Shown: positions 30,014 to 38,843, numbered from the stretch's first letter. The stretch: 64,000 nt of DNA from 2-02-FULL-66-14 sp037443705 (GCA_037443705.1 JBBINV010000011.1:1-64000), one strand, 5' to 3'. Numbers and translations are program-made. The notes: generated by a model from the sequence alone, not told the origin.

Positions 30014-30607
30014 ATGAGCGAATCCGAAAAAACCGACCACGCGCGGCGCAATCTCATCGTGGCCACTTCCGCGGTCGGCCTCGCGGCGGGCGCCGGCGCC
30101 GCGGTGCCGTTCGTCGTGAGCATGTGGCCATCGGAGCGCGCCAAGGCGGCCGGCGCGCCGGTCGAAGTCGACATCTCCGGGATGGCGCCGGGCGAGCTGC
30201 GTATCGTCGAGTGGCGCGGCAAGCCCGTGTGGCTCGTGCGGCGCACGAAGGAGATGATCGAGTCGCTCAAGGCGGTTGCGGGCCGGCTGAGCGATCCCGC
30301 GTCGAAAGCCTCCGAGCAGCCGGACTATGCGAAGAACGACGCGCGCGCGCTCAAGCCGGAGTTCATGGTGATGGAGGGCGTGTGCACGCACCTCGGCTGC
30401 TCGCCGCAGCTGAAGACGGGCGACGCGAAGGCCGAGATGGGCGCCGACTGGGTGGGCGGCTTCTACTGCCCGTGCCACGGCTCGAAGTTCGACTTCGCGG
30501 GGCGCGTCTTCAAGGGCTCGCCCGCGCCGACCAACCTGCCGGTGCCGCCCTATACGTACCTCTCCGACACCCGGATCCTCATCGGCGAAGACAAGAAGGG
30601 AGCGTAG
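30014..30607 (+). CDS. petA: Ubiquinol-cytochrome c reductase Rieske iron-sulfur subunit
   Basis: 197 residues. The RRN segment at 11-13 followed by a membrane anchor (about 14-34) fits a Tat-dependent signal anchor. The [2Fe-2S] ligands lie in CTHLGC (124-129) and CPCHGS (152-157). It takes electrons from ubiquinol in the bc1 complex at the periplasmic side. First of petABC, 3 bp before petB. Confidence 0.95.
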   Translation: MSESEKTDHARRNLIVATSAVGLAAGAGAAVPFVVSMWPSERAKAAGAPVEVDISGMAPGELRIVEWRGKPVWLVRRTKEMIESLKAVAGRLSDPASKASEQPDYAKNDARALKPEFMVMEGVCTHLGCSPQLKTGDAKAEMGADWVGGFYCPCHGSKFDFAGRVFKGSPAPTNLPVPPYTYLSDTRILIGEDKKGA

Positions 30608-30610
30608 GCG

Positions 30611-31894
30611 ATGGCCGGCCGGCTGATGGCGCTGTGGGACTGGTTCGACGCGAGGATGCCCTCGCTTGCGGAGGAATACCGCAAGCACATGTCGGAGTAC
30701 TACGCGCCGAAGAACTTCAACTTCTGGTACTACTTCGGCTCGCTCGCGCTGCTGGTGCTCGTGATCCAGATCGTCACCGGGATCTTCCTCACGATGCACT
30801 ACAAGCCGGACGCCAGCCTCGCGTTCGGCTCGGTCGAGTACATCATGCGCGACGTCTGGGGCGGCTGGATCATCCGCTACATCCACTCGACCGGCGCCTC
30901 GGCGTTCTTCCTGGTCGTATACCTGCACATGTTCCGCGGCATGCTCTACGGCTCGTACCGCGAGCCGCGGGAGCTCGTTTGGATCTTCGGCGTGCTGATC
31001 TACCTCTGTCTCATGGGCGAGGCGTTCTTCGGCTATCTCCTTCCCTGGGGCCAGATGTCCTACTGGGGCGCGCAGGTGATCGTGAACCTGTTCGGCTCGG
31101 TGCCGTTCATCGGGCCGGACCTCGCGATCTGGATCCGCGGCGACTACGTCGTATCGGACGCGACGCTGAACCGCTTTTTCGCCTTCCACGTGATCGCGGT
31201 GCCGCTCGCACTGCTCGGGCTGGTGGTGGTGCACCTGCTCGCGCTCCACGACGTGGGCTCGAACAATCCCGACGGCGTGGAGATCAAGAAGAAGAAGGGG
31301 CCCGACGGCAGGCCCCTCGACGGGATCCCGTTCCATCCCTATTACACGGTCAAGGACATCGTGGGCGTGATCGTGTTTCTCATGATCTTCAGCGCGGTGA
31401 TGTTCTTCGCGCCGGAGATGGGCGGGTACTTCCTCGAGTACAACAACTTCATCCCGGCCGACCCGCTCAAGACCCCGCCGCACATCGCGCCGGTGTGGTA
31501 CTTCACGCCCTACTACTCGATCCTGCGCGCGGTGCCGCCGCTGTTCAACTCGCAGTTCCCCGGCGTGCTCGCGATGGGGGTGGCGGTGCTGGTGTTTTTC
31601 TTCCTGCCGTGGCTCGACCGCAGCCCGGTCAAGTCGATCCGCTACCGCGGCGCGCTCTACAAGAGCGCGCTCGCGATCTTCGTGGTGGTGTTCCTGATCC
31701 TCGGCTACCTCGGCACCGAGCCGACCACGGTCTGGGGGCAGTTCGGCTTCGAGGCCTTTTTCCTCGATACGCGCGACATCGCGACCTGGGTGGCGCGGCT
31801 GTGCACGGTCGTGTATTTCCTCTTCTTCATCCTGATGCCCTGGTACACCGCGATCGACAAGGTGAAGCCGGTTCCCGAGCGGGTGACGTCATGA
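30611..31894 (+). CDS. petB: Ubiquinol-cytochrome c reductase cytochrome b
   Basis: 427 residues with eight to nine membrane helices. Haem-ligand histidines lie in the HSTGASAFFLVVYLHMFRG region (about 95-113) and in FHVIAVPLALLGLVVVHLLALH (about 195-215). LPWGQMSYWGAQV is near the quinol site. The Qo-site motif usually written PEWY reads PVWY here (near residue 296), a variant known from some proteobacteria. Overlaps petC by 4 bp. Confidence 0.95.
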   Translation: MAGRLMALWDWFDARMPSLAEEYRKHMSEYYAPKNFNFWYYFGSLALLVLVIQIVTGIFLTMHYKPDASLAFGSVEYIMRDVWGGWIIRYIHSTGASAFFLVVYLHMFRGMLYGSYREPRELVWIFGVLIYLCLMGEAFFGYLLPWGQMSYWGAQVIVNLFGSVPFIGPDLAIWIRGDYVVSDATLNRFFAFHVIAVPLALLGLVVVHLLALHDVGSNNPDGVEIKKKKGPDGRPLDGIPFHPYYTVKDIVGVIVFLMIFSAVMFFAPEMGGYFLEYNNFIPADPLKTPPHIAPVWYFTPYYSILRAVPPLFNSQFPGVLAMGVAVLVFFFLPWLDRSPVKSIRYRGALYKSALAIFVVVFLILGYLGTEPTTVWGQFGFEAFFLDTRDIATWVARLCTVVYFLFFILMPWYTAIDKVKPVPERVTS

Positions 31895-32619
31895 GAAAGG
31901 CCGTATTCATGCTGTTGCTTGCGCCTCTGGCGGCGCTCGCTGCGCAGACCGGCTACCGGCTCGACCGCTCGCCGCACGATCCCAACGACCTCGTGAGCCT
32001 GCAGGCGGGCGCGCGCACGTTCGTCAACTACTGCCTCAACTGCCATGGCGCGCAGTTCATGCGCTACAACCGCCTCATGGAGCTGGGGCTCTCCGAGGCG
32101 CAGATCAAGGACAACCTGCTGTTTCCCGGCGAGAAGGTCGGCGAGACGATGAAGGTGGCGCTCGATCCGAGGGATGGCAAGGCCTGGTTCGGCGTCGCGC
32201 CGCCGGACCTCTCGGTGATCGCGCGCTCGCGCGGCACCGACTGGCTCTACACCTACCTTCGCACCTTCTACCGCGACCCGAAATCGGCGACCGGCTGGAA
32301 CAACGCCGTGTTCCCCAACGTGGCGATGCCGCACGCGCTCTGGAGGCTGCAGGGCGAGCGCGCGCTCGAAGTGGCCTCGCACGCGGATTCCTCGGGCCAC
32401 GTGGCGCTCGAGTACAAGTGGACGCAACTTTCGCCCGGCGCGCAGTCCGCGGTCGAGTACGACGCGACCGTCAGGGATCTGGTCAATTTCCTCGCCTACA
32501 TGGGCGAGCCGGCGGCGCAGTCGCGCAAGCGCATCGGCGTGGTGGTGCTCTTCGTGCTCGGCATCCTGCTCGTGCTCGGCTACGCGCTCAAGAAGGAATA
32601 TTGGAAAGACGTGCATTGA
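31891..32619 (+). CDS. petC: Ubiquinol-cytochrome c reductase cytochrome c1
   Basis: 242 residues. A signal peptide ends near residue 18, the haem c motif CLNCH is at 48-52, the likely methionine ligand is in VAMPHAL, and a C-terminal membrane anchor spans about 217-236 before a Lys-rich tail. It passes electrons from the Rieske centre to soluble cytochrome c. The ATG at 31891 overlaps the petB stop. A strong terminator follows. Confidence 0.95.
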   Translation: MRKAVFMLLLAPLAALAAQTGYRLDRSPHDPNDLVSLQAGARTFVNYCLNCHGAQFMRYNRLMELGLSEAQIKDNLLFPGEKVGETMKVALDPRDGKAWFGVAPPDLSVIARSRGTDWLYTYLRTFYRDPKSATGWNNAVFPNVAMPHALWRLQGERALEVASHADSSGHVALEYKWTQLSPGAQSAVEYDATVRDLVNFLAYMGEPAAQSRKRIGVVVLFVLGILLVLGYALKKEYWKDVH

Positions 32620-32641
32620 CCCCCGGCGCGTCGACATCGCG

Positions 32642-32673
32642 GGCCGGGCGGGAGAGCCGCCCGGCCTTTTTTC
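32642..32673 (+). terminator. Rho-independent terminator after petC
   Basis: Perfect 10-bp GC stem (GGCCGGGCGG with CCGCCCGGCC), a GAGAG loop and a run of six T residues. It ends the petABC transcript 22 bp after the stop and lies 15 bp before sspA. Confidence 0.88.
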
Positions 32674-32688
32674 TCTAGGGTTTGCGCC

Positions 32689-33288
32689 ATGATGCAACTT
32701 TATTCGGGCACCACCTGCCCCTTCAGCCACCGCTGCCGCTTCGTGCTGTACGAGAAGGGCATGGACTTCCAGGTGATCGATGTCGACATGTACAACAAGC
32801 CGGAGGACCTCGCGGTGATGAACCCGTACAACCGGCTGCCGGTGCTGGTCGAGCGGGACCTCGTGCTTTACGAGTCGAACATCATCAACGAGTACATCGA
32901 CGAGCGCTTCCCTCATCCTCAGCTGATGCCCGCCGACCCGGTGATGCGCGCGCGCGCGCGCCTGATGCTGTTCAACCTGGAGGTCGAGCTCTTCAGCCAG
33001 ATCGAGTCGCTCGAGTCGGGCAAGGAGAAGCCGGTAGAGCGCGCGCGCCAGCACGTCACCGAGCGCCTCACCGAGCTCGCGCCGGTCTTCACCAAGACCA
33101 AGCACATGCTCGGGGACGACTTCACCATGCTGGATGTCGCGATCGCGCCGCTCCTGTGGCGTCTGGACCATTACGGCATCCGGCTCGGCAAGCCCGCCGC
33201 GCCGCTCATGAAATACGCCGAGCGCATCTTCTCGCGCCCCGCGTTCATCGAGGCGCTCACGCCTTCCGAGAAGGTGATGCGAAAATAG
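32689..33288 (+). CDS. sspA: Stringent starvation protein A (GST fold)
   Basis: 199 residues with an N-terminal thioredoxin-like domain (SGTTCPFSHRCRFVLYEKG) and an all-alpha C-terminal domain. MNPYNRLPVLVERDL and YESNIINEYIDERFPHP match SspA and not catalytic glutathione transferases. SspA binds RNA polymerase and modifies stress and phage gene expression. It is followed 5 bp later by sspB, the standard pair after petABC in Betaproteobacteria. Confidence 0.92.
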   Translation: MMQLYSGTTCPFSHRCRFVLYEKGMDFQVIDVDMYNKPEDLAVMNPYNRLPVLVERDLVLYESNIINEYIDERFPHPQLMPADPVMRARARLMLFNLEVELFSQIESLESGKEKPVERARQHVTERLTELAPVFTKTKHMLGDDFTMLDVAIAPLLWRLDHYGIRLGKPAAPLMKYAERIFSRPAFIEALTPSEKVMRK

Positions 33289-33293
33289 CGCGC

Positions 33294-33740
33294 ATGCAGG
33301 AGATCCCGACCAAGCCCTACATCCTGCGCGCGCTCTACGAGTGGTGCGTGGACAACGGCTACACCCCGCACCTCGCGGTCAGGGTCGACTCGCGTGCCCA
33401 GGTCCCGCCCGAGTACGTGAAGAACGGCGAGATCACGCTCAACATCGCGCCCACGGCGGTGCACAAGCTGCAGATGGGGAATGAACTGATCGAGTTCTCG
33501 GCGCGCTTCGGCGGCGTTGCGCGCCAGATCTCGGTGCCGGTGGCGGGCGTGTACGCGCTCTACGCGCGCGAGACCGGCCACGGCATGACCTTCGACATCG
33601 AGGCGGCCAAGCCCGCGGCGCAGGCCGAAGCCGAGGCCGAGCCCGCGACCTCCAACGACGCCGCCACCGCGGCGCTTCCCGCGCCGACCGAGCCCACAAA
33701 GCCGACAGGTGGCAAGCCTCAACTGAGACGCGTGAAATAG
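33294..33740 (+). CDS. sspB: ClpXP protease specificity-enhancing factor SspB
   Basis: 148 residues. The folded domain (1-105) has KPYILRALYEWCVDNGYTPHL and the ssrA-binding groove residues in VRVDSRAQVP and ITLNIAPTAV. A flexible Ala/Pro/Glu-rich linker ends in the ClpX-docking tail (LRRVK). SspB delivers ssrA-tagged peptides to ClpXP. The ATG at 33294 is five bases after the sspA stop. Confidence 0.93.
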   Translation: MQEIPTKPYILRALYEWCVDNGYTPHLAVRVDSRAQVPPEYVKNGEITLNIAPTAVHKLQMGNELIEFSARFGGVARQISVPVAGVYALYARETGHGMTFDIEAAKPAAQAEAEAEPATSNDAATAALPAPTEPTKPTGGKPQLRRVK

Positions 33741-33749
33741 CACGCAGTC

Positions 33750-33769
33750 GTGCCCGCGCAGGCGGGGAC
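33750..33769. repeat. REP-like hairpin between sspB and tRNA-Thr
   Basis: GTGCCCGC-GCAG-GCGGGGAC, the same as 9903-9922 except for one arm mismatch. It overlaps the position where the -35 box of the tRNA promoter would be expected, so its insertion may affect tRNA expression. Confidence 0.6.
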
Positions 33770-33781
33770 CGATGCCTTCTC

Positions 33782-33787
33782 TATAAT
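33782..33787 (+). promoter_or_regulatory. -10 element of the tRNA-Thr promoter
   Basis: A consensus TATAAT lies 8 bp before the tRNA 5' end, as expected for a tRNA gene transcribed with a very short leader. No good -35 is present because the REP-like hairpin occupies that position. A GC-rich discriminator (CGCGG) follows, typical of stringently controlled stable RNA promoters. Confidence 0.55.
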
Positions 33788-33795
33788 TCTCGCGG

Positions 33796-33871
33796 GCCGG
33801 CTTAGCTCAGTCGGTAGAGCAGCGGTTTTGTAAACCGTTGGTCGGCGGTTCGAATCCGTCAGCCGGCACCA
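33796..33871 (+). tRNA. tRNA-Thr (anticodon UGU)
   Basis: 76 bases including encoded CCA. The acceptor stem GCCGGCT pairs with AGCCGGC. The D arm contains AGCTCAGTCGGTAGAGC. The anticodon loop TTTGTAA presents TGT at 33829-33831, and the T arm carries GGTTCGAATCC. It reads ACA and related threonine codons. Confidence 0.97.
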
Positions 33872-33894
33872 GGCCGCGGGGCGCTCGCCGTTCG

Positions 33895-34623
33895 CTAAGG
33901 GGTGAAATCGAACGTGGTCTCGATCGGAACGGGCGAGCCCGGCAGCCGGATCTCGAGCGCGACCGTGTACTTGTCCCGGGTCCGGACCCGGAAGTAGTTG
34001 CCGTAGCTCAGCCTTCCGTTGAACGCCATCGGCTCGAGCTTCTTGGTCTCGCCGCGGAGCGGCGTCCCGACCCGCGCGCGCACCTTCGCGTCCTTGATCT
34101 CGGCCTTGCTCGCCTCGTCGTGCAAAGTCACGTTGACGTGGTAGAAGCCCTTGCCCTTGGGAATGCCGCCGTGCATCGTGCTCTCGGGGTCGGTCGATGC
34201 GTGCTGCGCGCGCAGCGCGTCGGCCGAGGCGATCCCGAGAAGGATCTCGGTGCCGTGAATGATCCTGCGATGGGCGTCGGGTACCGGTGCGCGCGCCGGC
34301 GCACCGTTCGTCGCCACGCCGCCCGCGTTGAACATGTAGACGATCGCCGCGCGGATTTCCGGGTCGGTGAGCGACGCCATGCCGCCGCGCGCCGGCATGT
34401 TGCCGTGCCCGTTGATGGCGGAGGCGACCGCGGCGTCCAGCCCGCGGCTGAAGCGCGGCGTCCAGGCCGCACGGTCTCCGATCAGGGGCGCGCCGCTCGC
34501 GCTGCTGCCGTGGCAGTTGATGCAGACCGCATCGACGATGTCCTTTCCGCTGCGGCCGCTCGTTTGCGCCGGCGCCTGCTGCGAAAGCAGGAGCGCAGCC
34601 GCGATGAGGGATAGTCTCAGCAT
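33895..34623 (-). CDS. Periplasmic c-type cytochrome with a C-terminal beta-rich domain
   Basis: 242 residues from the ATG at 34623; a longer frame adds an Arg-rich stretch before the signal peptide. The signal peptide ends near residue 20 (APAQ). A class I cytochrome c domain (about 21-105) has haem motif CINCH (34-38) and a methionine ligand in GNMPARGGM. A C-terminal region of about 110 residues (GKGFYHVNVTLHDEAS onward) looks like an immunoglobulin-like beta sandwich such as YtkA/FixH domains, but this is uncertain. Single gene; an FNR-like site stands about 80 bp upstream of the ATG. Confidence 0.75.
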   Translation of the reverse strand: MLRLSLIAAALLLSQQAPAQTSGRSGKDIVDAVCINCHGSSASGAPLIGDRAAWTPRFSRGLDAAVASAINGHGNMPARGGMASLTDPEIRAAIVYMFNAGGVATNGAPARAPVPDAHRRIIHGTEILLGIASADALRAQHASTDPESTMHGGIPKGKGFYHVNVTLHDEASKAEIKDAKVRARVGTPLRGETKKLEPMAFNGRLSYGNYFRVRTRDKYTVALEIRLPGSPVPIETTFDFTP

Positions 34624-34696
34624 TGCGATCTCCGGCGTCCGCGCGCGCGGACGATCTCGCATGAGACGCAGTTAGAACCGCCTGGAATTTCCCGTC

Positions 34697-34710
34697 TTGA
34701 CCGCAGTCAA
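34697..34710. promoter_or_regulatory. FNR/DNR-like binding site (TTGAC-N4-GTCAA)
   Basis: A perfect palindrome TTGACCGCAGTCAA fits the TTG-N8-CAA half-site pattern of the Crp/FNR superfamily. On the minus strand a -10-like TCTAAC lies at 34676-34671. A start near 34664 would put the site centre at about -40, the class II activator position for the cytochrome gene. This predicts low-oxygen or nitric-oxide control. Confidence 0.5.
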
Positions 34711-34747
34711 GCGGCGCCCGTTTTGTGCGCCGCGCCGGGAACGGTTC

Positions 34748-35602
34748 TCATTGGACTGGCGTCGCCGCCTCGGACTGCGCGATCTCGAGAAGCTCGCCGA
34801 GCCCCCCGCGATCGACGCCGAGCTGGCGCATCGCGAGCGAGGTGTGCGCGTCGGGCGGCTCGATCTCGCACCGGCCGGCGGCGGCCCCGCGCAGGTGCTC
34901 GGCGAGCACGGCTGCCGCGATGAGGTTCCGGCTGGCGGGAGTGGCCGCCGAGATCGTGCCGCGCAGCGCATCGGGGTTCTCGTGGTGGCGGATCGCGAGG
35001 CACACGTCCTCGGGCAGCAGCCAGCTTTTCGCGAGCAGGTACCCGATTCGGCCGTGGTGCGTGCCGAAGCGCCCGGTTTCCGCTTCGATGTCGGCGGTGC
35101 CGAGCATCACGTCCTCGTATCTTGCGCCGTAGCGCGCGAGCATCGGCGGCATGCCGCAATCGCGAAACAGGCCGAACGTGTGCGTGACGTCGCGATCCGA
35201 GGTGCGCAGCGCTGCCGCGGCAAGCGCAGACAGCGCGGCGATACGCCCCGAGCGCTCCCAGAATCGCTCCATCCCGGCGTGGCCCGCCGCCGGGAAGGCC
35301 TGGCGCAGCAGCAGCCCCATCACGAGCTGCGTGGTGGCGAGGAGCCCGAGGATCGCGAGCGCCTCCCGCACCGATGCCGCGGGTCGGCGAAGCCCGTAGA
35401 ACGGGGAGTTCACCGTCTTCAGAACGGTTGCGGCGAGCCCCGCGTCCTCCGAGACAAGGCGCGCCACCCTGTTCAGGTCGGGATCGTCGGCGCGCGTCTC
35501 GCGGATGAGCGCGGTCGGCACCGCGGGGCACGGCGGGATTCGGACTTCGTTGGCGAAGCGCGCGGCAATGCGGTCCAGCGCGTCCGGCTCGGCAAGCGGC
35601 AT
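34748..35602 (-). CDS. HDOD-domain protein
   Basis: 284 residues. The HDOD domain (about 15-215) is recognised by VRIPPCPAVP, the LVSEDAGLAATVLKTVNSPFYG helix pair and REALAILG. It has RHHENPDAL near 205 but not the full HD metal centre, as usual for HDOD proteins, which lack phosphodiesterase activity and act in signalling or flagellar/biofilm control. The remaining C-terminal region is helical. Isolated gene between the cytochrome gene and the transglutaminase operon, on the same strand as both. Confidence 0.82.
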   Translation of the reverse strand: MPLAEPDALDRIAARFANEVRIPPCPAVPTALIRETRADDPDLNRVARLVSEDAGLAATVLKTVNSPFYGLRRPAASVREALAILGLLATTQLVMGLLLRQAFPAAGHAGMERFWERSGRIAALSALAAAALRTSDRDVTHTFGLFRDCGMPPMLARYGARYEDVMLGTADIEAETGRFGTHHGRIGYLLAKSWLLPEDVCLAIRHHENPDALRGTISAATPASRNLIAAAVLAEHLRGAAAGRCEIEPPDAHTSLAMRQLGVDRGGLGELLEIAQSEAATPVQ

Positions 35603-35621
35603 GGGGGCTCCTCGCCCCGTC

Positions 35622-37532
35622 CTATCGGCGCGCCGCGGAAAGGCTTGAGGCGAGAAGCGCGCACAATTCCTTCAGCCGCGCGCGCGCCGCGGCGTCCAGG
35701 CCCAGCGGGTCGAACCGGTAGCGCCGGTGCAGCCGAAGCGCCTCGTCGAACGCAGGGCCGAGCTCCGCAGGCAAGCGCGGCCGCGCGTTCGCGACCTGGA
35801 AGAACTCCGAGTCGGCGCCCGGCCAGACGCGCGGCGGCTCCTGCGCGCGCCCGGCCTCGCGCGCGACGCGGCGTCCGCGCAGCAGCCGCCAGCCGAGGAC
35901 CGCCACGAGCAGCGCAAGCGCGACGTACCAGCCGTCGCTCGCCTGGAGCTCGCCGCGCTGCGACCAGCGGAACGCCGCCCAGCGTCCGAGATCGGCGAGC
36001 TTCTGCCAGAACGGCGCGAGGCTTGCCTCTTCCTCCTGGAACCAGGAGGGCGGCGTGGTGTCGACCTCGGCCCAGCGGCTTCCGTCCCAGGCGCGCGCCC
36101 AGGCGTGGGCGTGGCGCGCGCGAACCACGTAGGCATCCTCGAGGGCGCTGTACTCCACCACCGCGAAGCCGGTCGCGTAGCGCGCAGGGATTCCCGCGGC
36201 GCGCAGCAGCAGGGTCGTCGCGGCCGCGAAATACTCGCAGTGTCCCGTGCGCGTGTTGCGCATGAAGTCGGCGAGCGGAGTCACGCCCGCGGCGGCCGGC
36301 CGCTCGCGCCAGAGCGAGTACGTAAACCCGGCGAAATGCTCGCGCACGCGGCGCAACGCTTGTTCCGCCGGCAGGCCGCGCAGCCCGAGCTCCCCGGCCA
36401 CGGCATCGAATGTGGCGCGCTCGGAAGCCGGGACGGCGAGGTCCTCGGGGGCGGGACCTTCGGCGAGCTCGGCTGCGGGCGCGAGCTCCGCCTCGTACTG
36501 GATCCAGTCGCCCGGAATCTCGGCATGCACGGCGCCGAGCGAGTTGCGGCGAAGCGTGCGCGCGCCGAGCCCGGTGACGCGCGTGCTCTGCGCCGGAAGC
36601 GAGAGGAGGATCCGCCCGCGCTCGATGCGCGCCGCGATGCGCGCGGAGGCATCCGAGGGCACCGCGCCGAGCGTCCAGGAAAGACCCCCCGGATCGGGTG
36701 CGACCGGCTGCATCGGCGCGCCGCGCGCGAGCCACGTCCCGGCGACGTAGGTGTTGTAGCTCGCGCGATGCAGCAGCCGCAGCCGCGGACCTTCGGCGGG
36801 CCGCGCGTAGATGCGGAGCACGATCGCATCGAGCAGCTTCGCCCGCCCGATCGCGCCGATTTCGGTGGTCGCCCGGTACGGATCACCCGCCAGGCCGCGC
36901 AGAAACCAGTCGGCGAGCCAGGCTTCCGCCTGGTCGCGCAGCTGGACGAGGCCGATGTGGCCCGCGTACCCTCCCGCGAGCCCGGCCGCGAGCATCAGCG
37001 TCCAGAGCGCCGGATGCGCGCGCCGCGGGCGCACGGCGAAAAGGCCCCAGGCAACCGCAACCGCCACGCCGCCGAAGTAGGCCGGGCCCTGCGCGTTCGC
37101 GATGCCCGCGGCGATCAGGACGAGCGCCACGTACACCGGGCTCGTGTCGACGAGGGGATCGCGAATCGCGGGGTCGCGGCGCTTCATCTTGCGCAGATAG
37201 CGGAACAGCGCCGAAAGCGGGATGCGGCGCGCCTGCGACACCATCTGCGCGAGCAGAATCGGCGCGAGCGCCACGGGCAGCCACTGGAATGCGCCCAGGA
37301 TCCCCTGAGCGATCCCGCGGTTCACCGCGAGCACCGCGGCGAGCCCGGTGAACAGGATCGTGCACAGGTCCGCGATGCGCGAGTGCTCCGCGGCGCCGAG
37401 GTCGAAGCGCAGGCGCGTGCGCCGCGCTGCCTCCACCGCGACCGCGAGGGCCGCCGCCGGGAGCCAGTTGCCGGTCTGCCAGCCCCAGAAAAGAAGCGCT
37501 GCGCCGGCGAGATAGGGCGGCACCGAGATCAT
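35622..37532 (-). CDS. Transglutaminase-like membrane protein (TgpA type, DUF3488)
   Basis: 636 residues. The ATG at 37532 overlaps the DUF58 stop. Five to six membrane helices (about 5-215) carry a periplasmic transglutaminase-like domain (about 370-495) with catalytic Cys432 (GHCEYFA), His476 (HAHAWA) and Asp491 (EVDTT). A final helix (about 535-552) and a cytoplasmic tail follow. TgpA-type proteins act in the envelope, where loss can affect growth; their substrate is not established. Last in the operon cofD-moxR-DUF58-tgpA. Confidence 0.88.
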   Translation of the reverse strand: MISVPPYLAGAALLFWGWQTGNWLPAAALAVAVEAARRTRLRFDLGAAEHSRIADLCTILFTGLAAVLAVNRGIAQGILGAFQWLPVALAPILLAQMVSQARRIPLSALFRYLRKMKRRDPAIRDPLVDTSPVYVALVLIAAGIANAQGPAYFGGVAVAVAWGLFAVRPRRAHPALWTLMLAAGLAGGYAGHIGLVQLRDQAEAWLADWFLRGLAGDPYRATTEIGAIGRAKLLDAIVLRIYARPAEGPRLRLLHRASYNTYVAGTWLARGAPMQPVAPDPGGLSWTLGAVPSDASARIAARIERGRILLSLPAQSTRVTGLGARTLRRNSLGAVHAEIPGDWIQYEAELAPAAELAEGPAPEDLAVPASERATFDAVAGELGLRGLPAEQALRRVREHFAGFTYSLWRERPAAAGVTPLADFMRNTRTGHCEYFAAATTLLLRAAGIPARYATGFAVVEYSALEDAYVVRARHAHAWARAWDGSRWAEVDTTPPSWFQEEEASLAPFWQKLADLGRWAAFRWSQRGELQASDGWYVALALLVAVLGWRLLRGRRVAREAGRAQEPPRVWPGADSEFFQVANARPRLPAELGPAFDEALRLHRRYRFDPLGLDAAARARLKELCALLASSLSAARR

Positions 37533-38843
37533 CGCAGCGACGCAAGGCCCTGTTCCATTTCGCCGGGATGAAGCACGTGCAGCCCCGGCTCGCGCGGCGC
37601 ATCGCCGCGCGGGCACACGAGCAGCGTGCGCACCTCGAGCCCCAGGCCCCGCGCCGTGGCGACAAAGCGCCGGCGCGGCTCGTCCCAGGCGAGGAGCACC
37701 GCGATCACGCTCGCGAGGCTTGAGCGGCGCGCGAGCGCCGCGCGCGCGAGCGTGTCGAACCGGTCGGGCGGCGAGGGCTGCACGCCCGCGAGGATCTCGA
37801 GCATGTGCCCGGCGTGGAGCTGCCCGCGCCCCGCGGTGTAGGTGAGCGGCTCGCCCGCTACGAACAGGAGATCGAGCAGGCACTCCTGCGTGTCGATCGT
37901 GCACACGAACGAGGCCGCGAGCGCCACCGCCTCCTCGAACGCCGCGTCCTCGAGCGCCGCGCCCGTGTCCAGCACGAGCGCATGGCGCTCGTAGTACTCG
38001 TCCTGGAACTCCCTGACGATGGGCCGGCCCGCGCGCGCAAAGCTCTTCCAGTGCAGGCGGTGCAGGGGATCGCCGGGGCGGTAGTCGCGAAGCGAAAGGA
38101 ACTCCTCCGAGTCGCCCGCGGAGGAGGCGAGCGACACGCCGCCAGGCTGGAAGCGCCGCCGGCCGGGTAGCACGATCGCGGGCAGCCGGTAGCGGCGCGG
38201 GAGCGCCGTGACGCTAGCGGGAAGCGGCAGGCGCGCGAGGCCGTACACGAGGCCGAGCGGGTCCGGGCGCCGTACGGTGAGGCCGGCGAGCTCGATCCTG
38301 CCGCGCCGGCGGGGCGTGAACGAGAGCTTCGCGGACACCGACTCGCCCGGCGCCACCGTATCCAGCTCCACCCCGCCTTCGGTTTCCGGCACGCGCCGCT
38401 CGATCAGCCAGCGCCAGCGGAAGTACCCCATCGCGCGGTCGAACCAGATGCGGTGCTCCTCGCCCGGCTCGCGCGCCGCGCGCCACTCGGCGTACGAGGG
38501 CCGGGGATCGCGAAACGCTTCCGCCACCGACGCACCCGCCAGGGGCCTGCGTCCGCGGTTCTCGAGCAGCACGCGGTACACGAAGGGCTCGCCGGCGGTC
38601 GCATGGCGCGGGAGCTCCCGCCGCGCCGCAAGGCGCGCGCGGAACGCGAGGCTCGCGAGCCACGCCAGCAGCAGCAGCGCAGCGAGGATCGTGAAGGCGC
38701 GCGCCGTAGCGGTGCGGGCGAGGTCAATTCCGGCCGCGCCCGCGGCGCCGGCCGCGCCGAGCGCGAGCCAGCCTGCCGGCGTGAGGCAGCCAGCGGTCGA
38801 TCGCGGCCGCCAGGCGAATTGCCGCGTAGAGCGAGCGCCTCAC
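37529..38843 (-). CDS. DUF58 protein with an apparent frameshift near its 5' end
   Basis: The long frame from a GTG at 38581 gives 350 residues with the DUF58 core (GDSEEFLSLRDYRPGDPLHRLHWKSFARAG; only this family block is diagnostic) and a VWA-like C-terminal half, but it lacks the usual membrane N-terminus. That part is readable upstream in two frames. A GTG at 38843 overlapping the moxR stop encodes RRSLYAAIRLAAAIDRWL. After a one-base shift near 38784-38791 the next frame continues TPAGWLALGAAGAAG, LARTATARAF and a Leu/Ala-rich helix into the core. I therefore place the gene start at 38843 with a one-base indel, real or an assembly error. Works with MoxR and transglutaminase partners. Confidence 0.75.

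Noticed and set aside
34697..37571. Two long plus-strand frames (522 and 614 codons)
   Set aside because: Both are opposite the HDOD and transglutaminase genes and give Arg/Pro-rich, non-globular translations.
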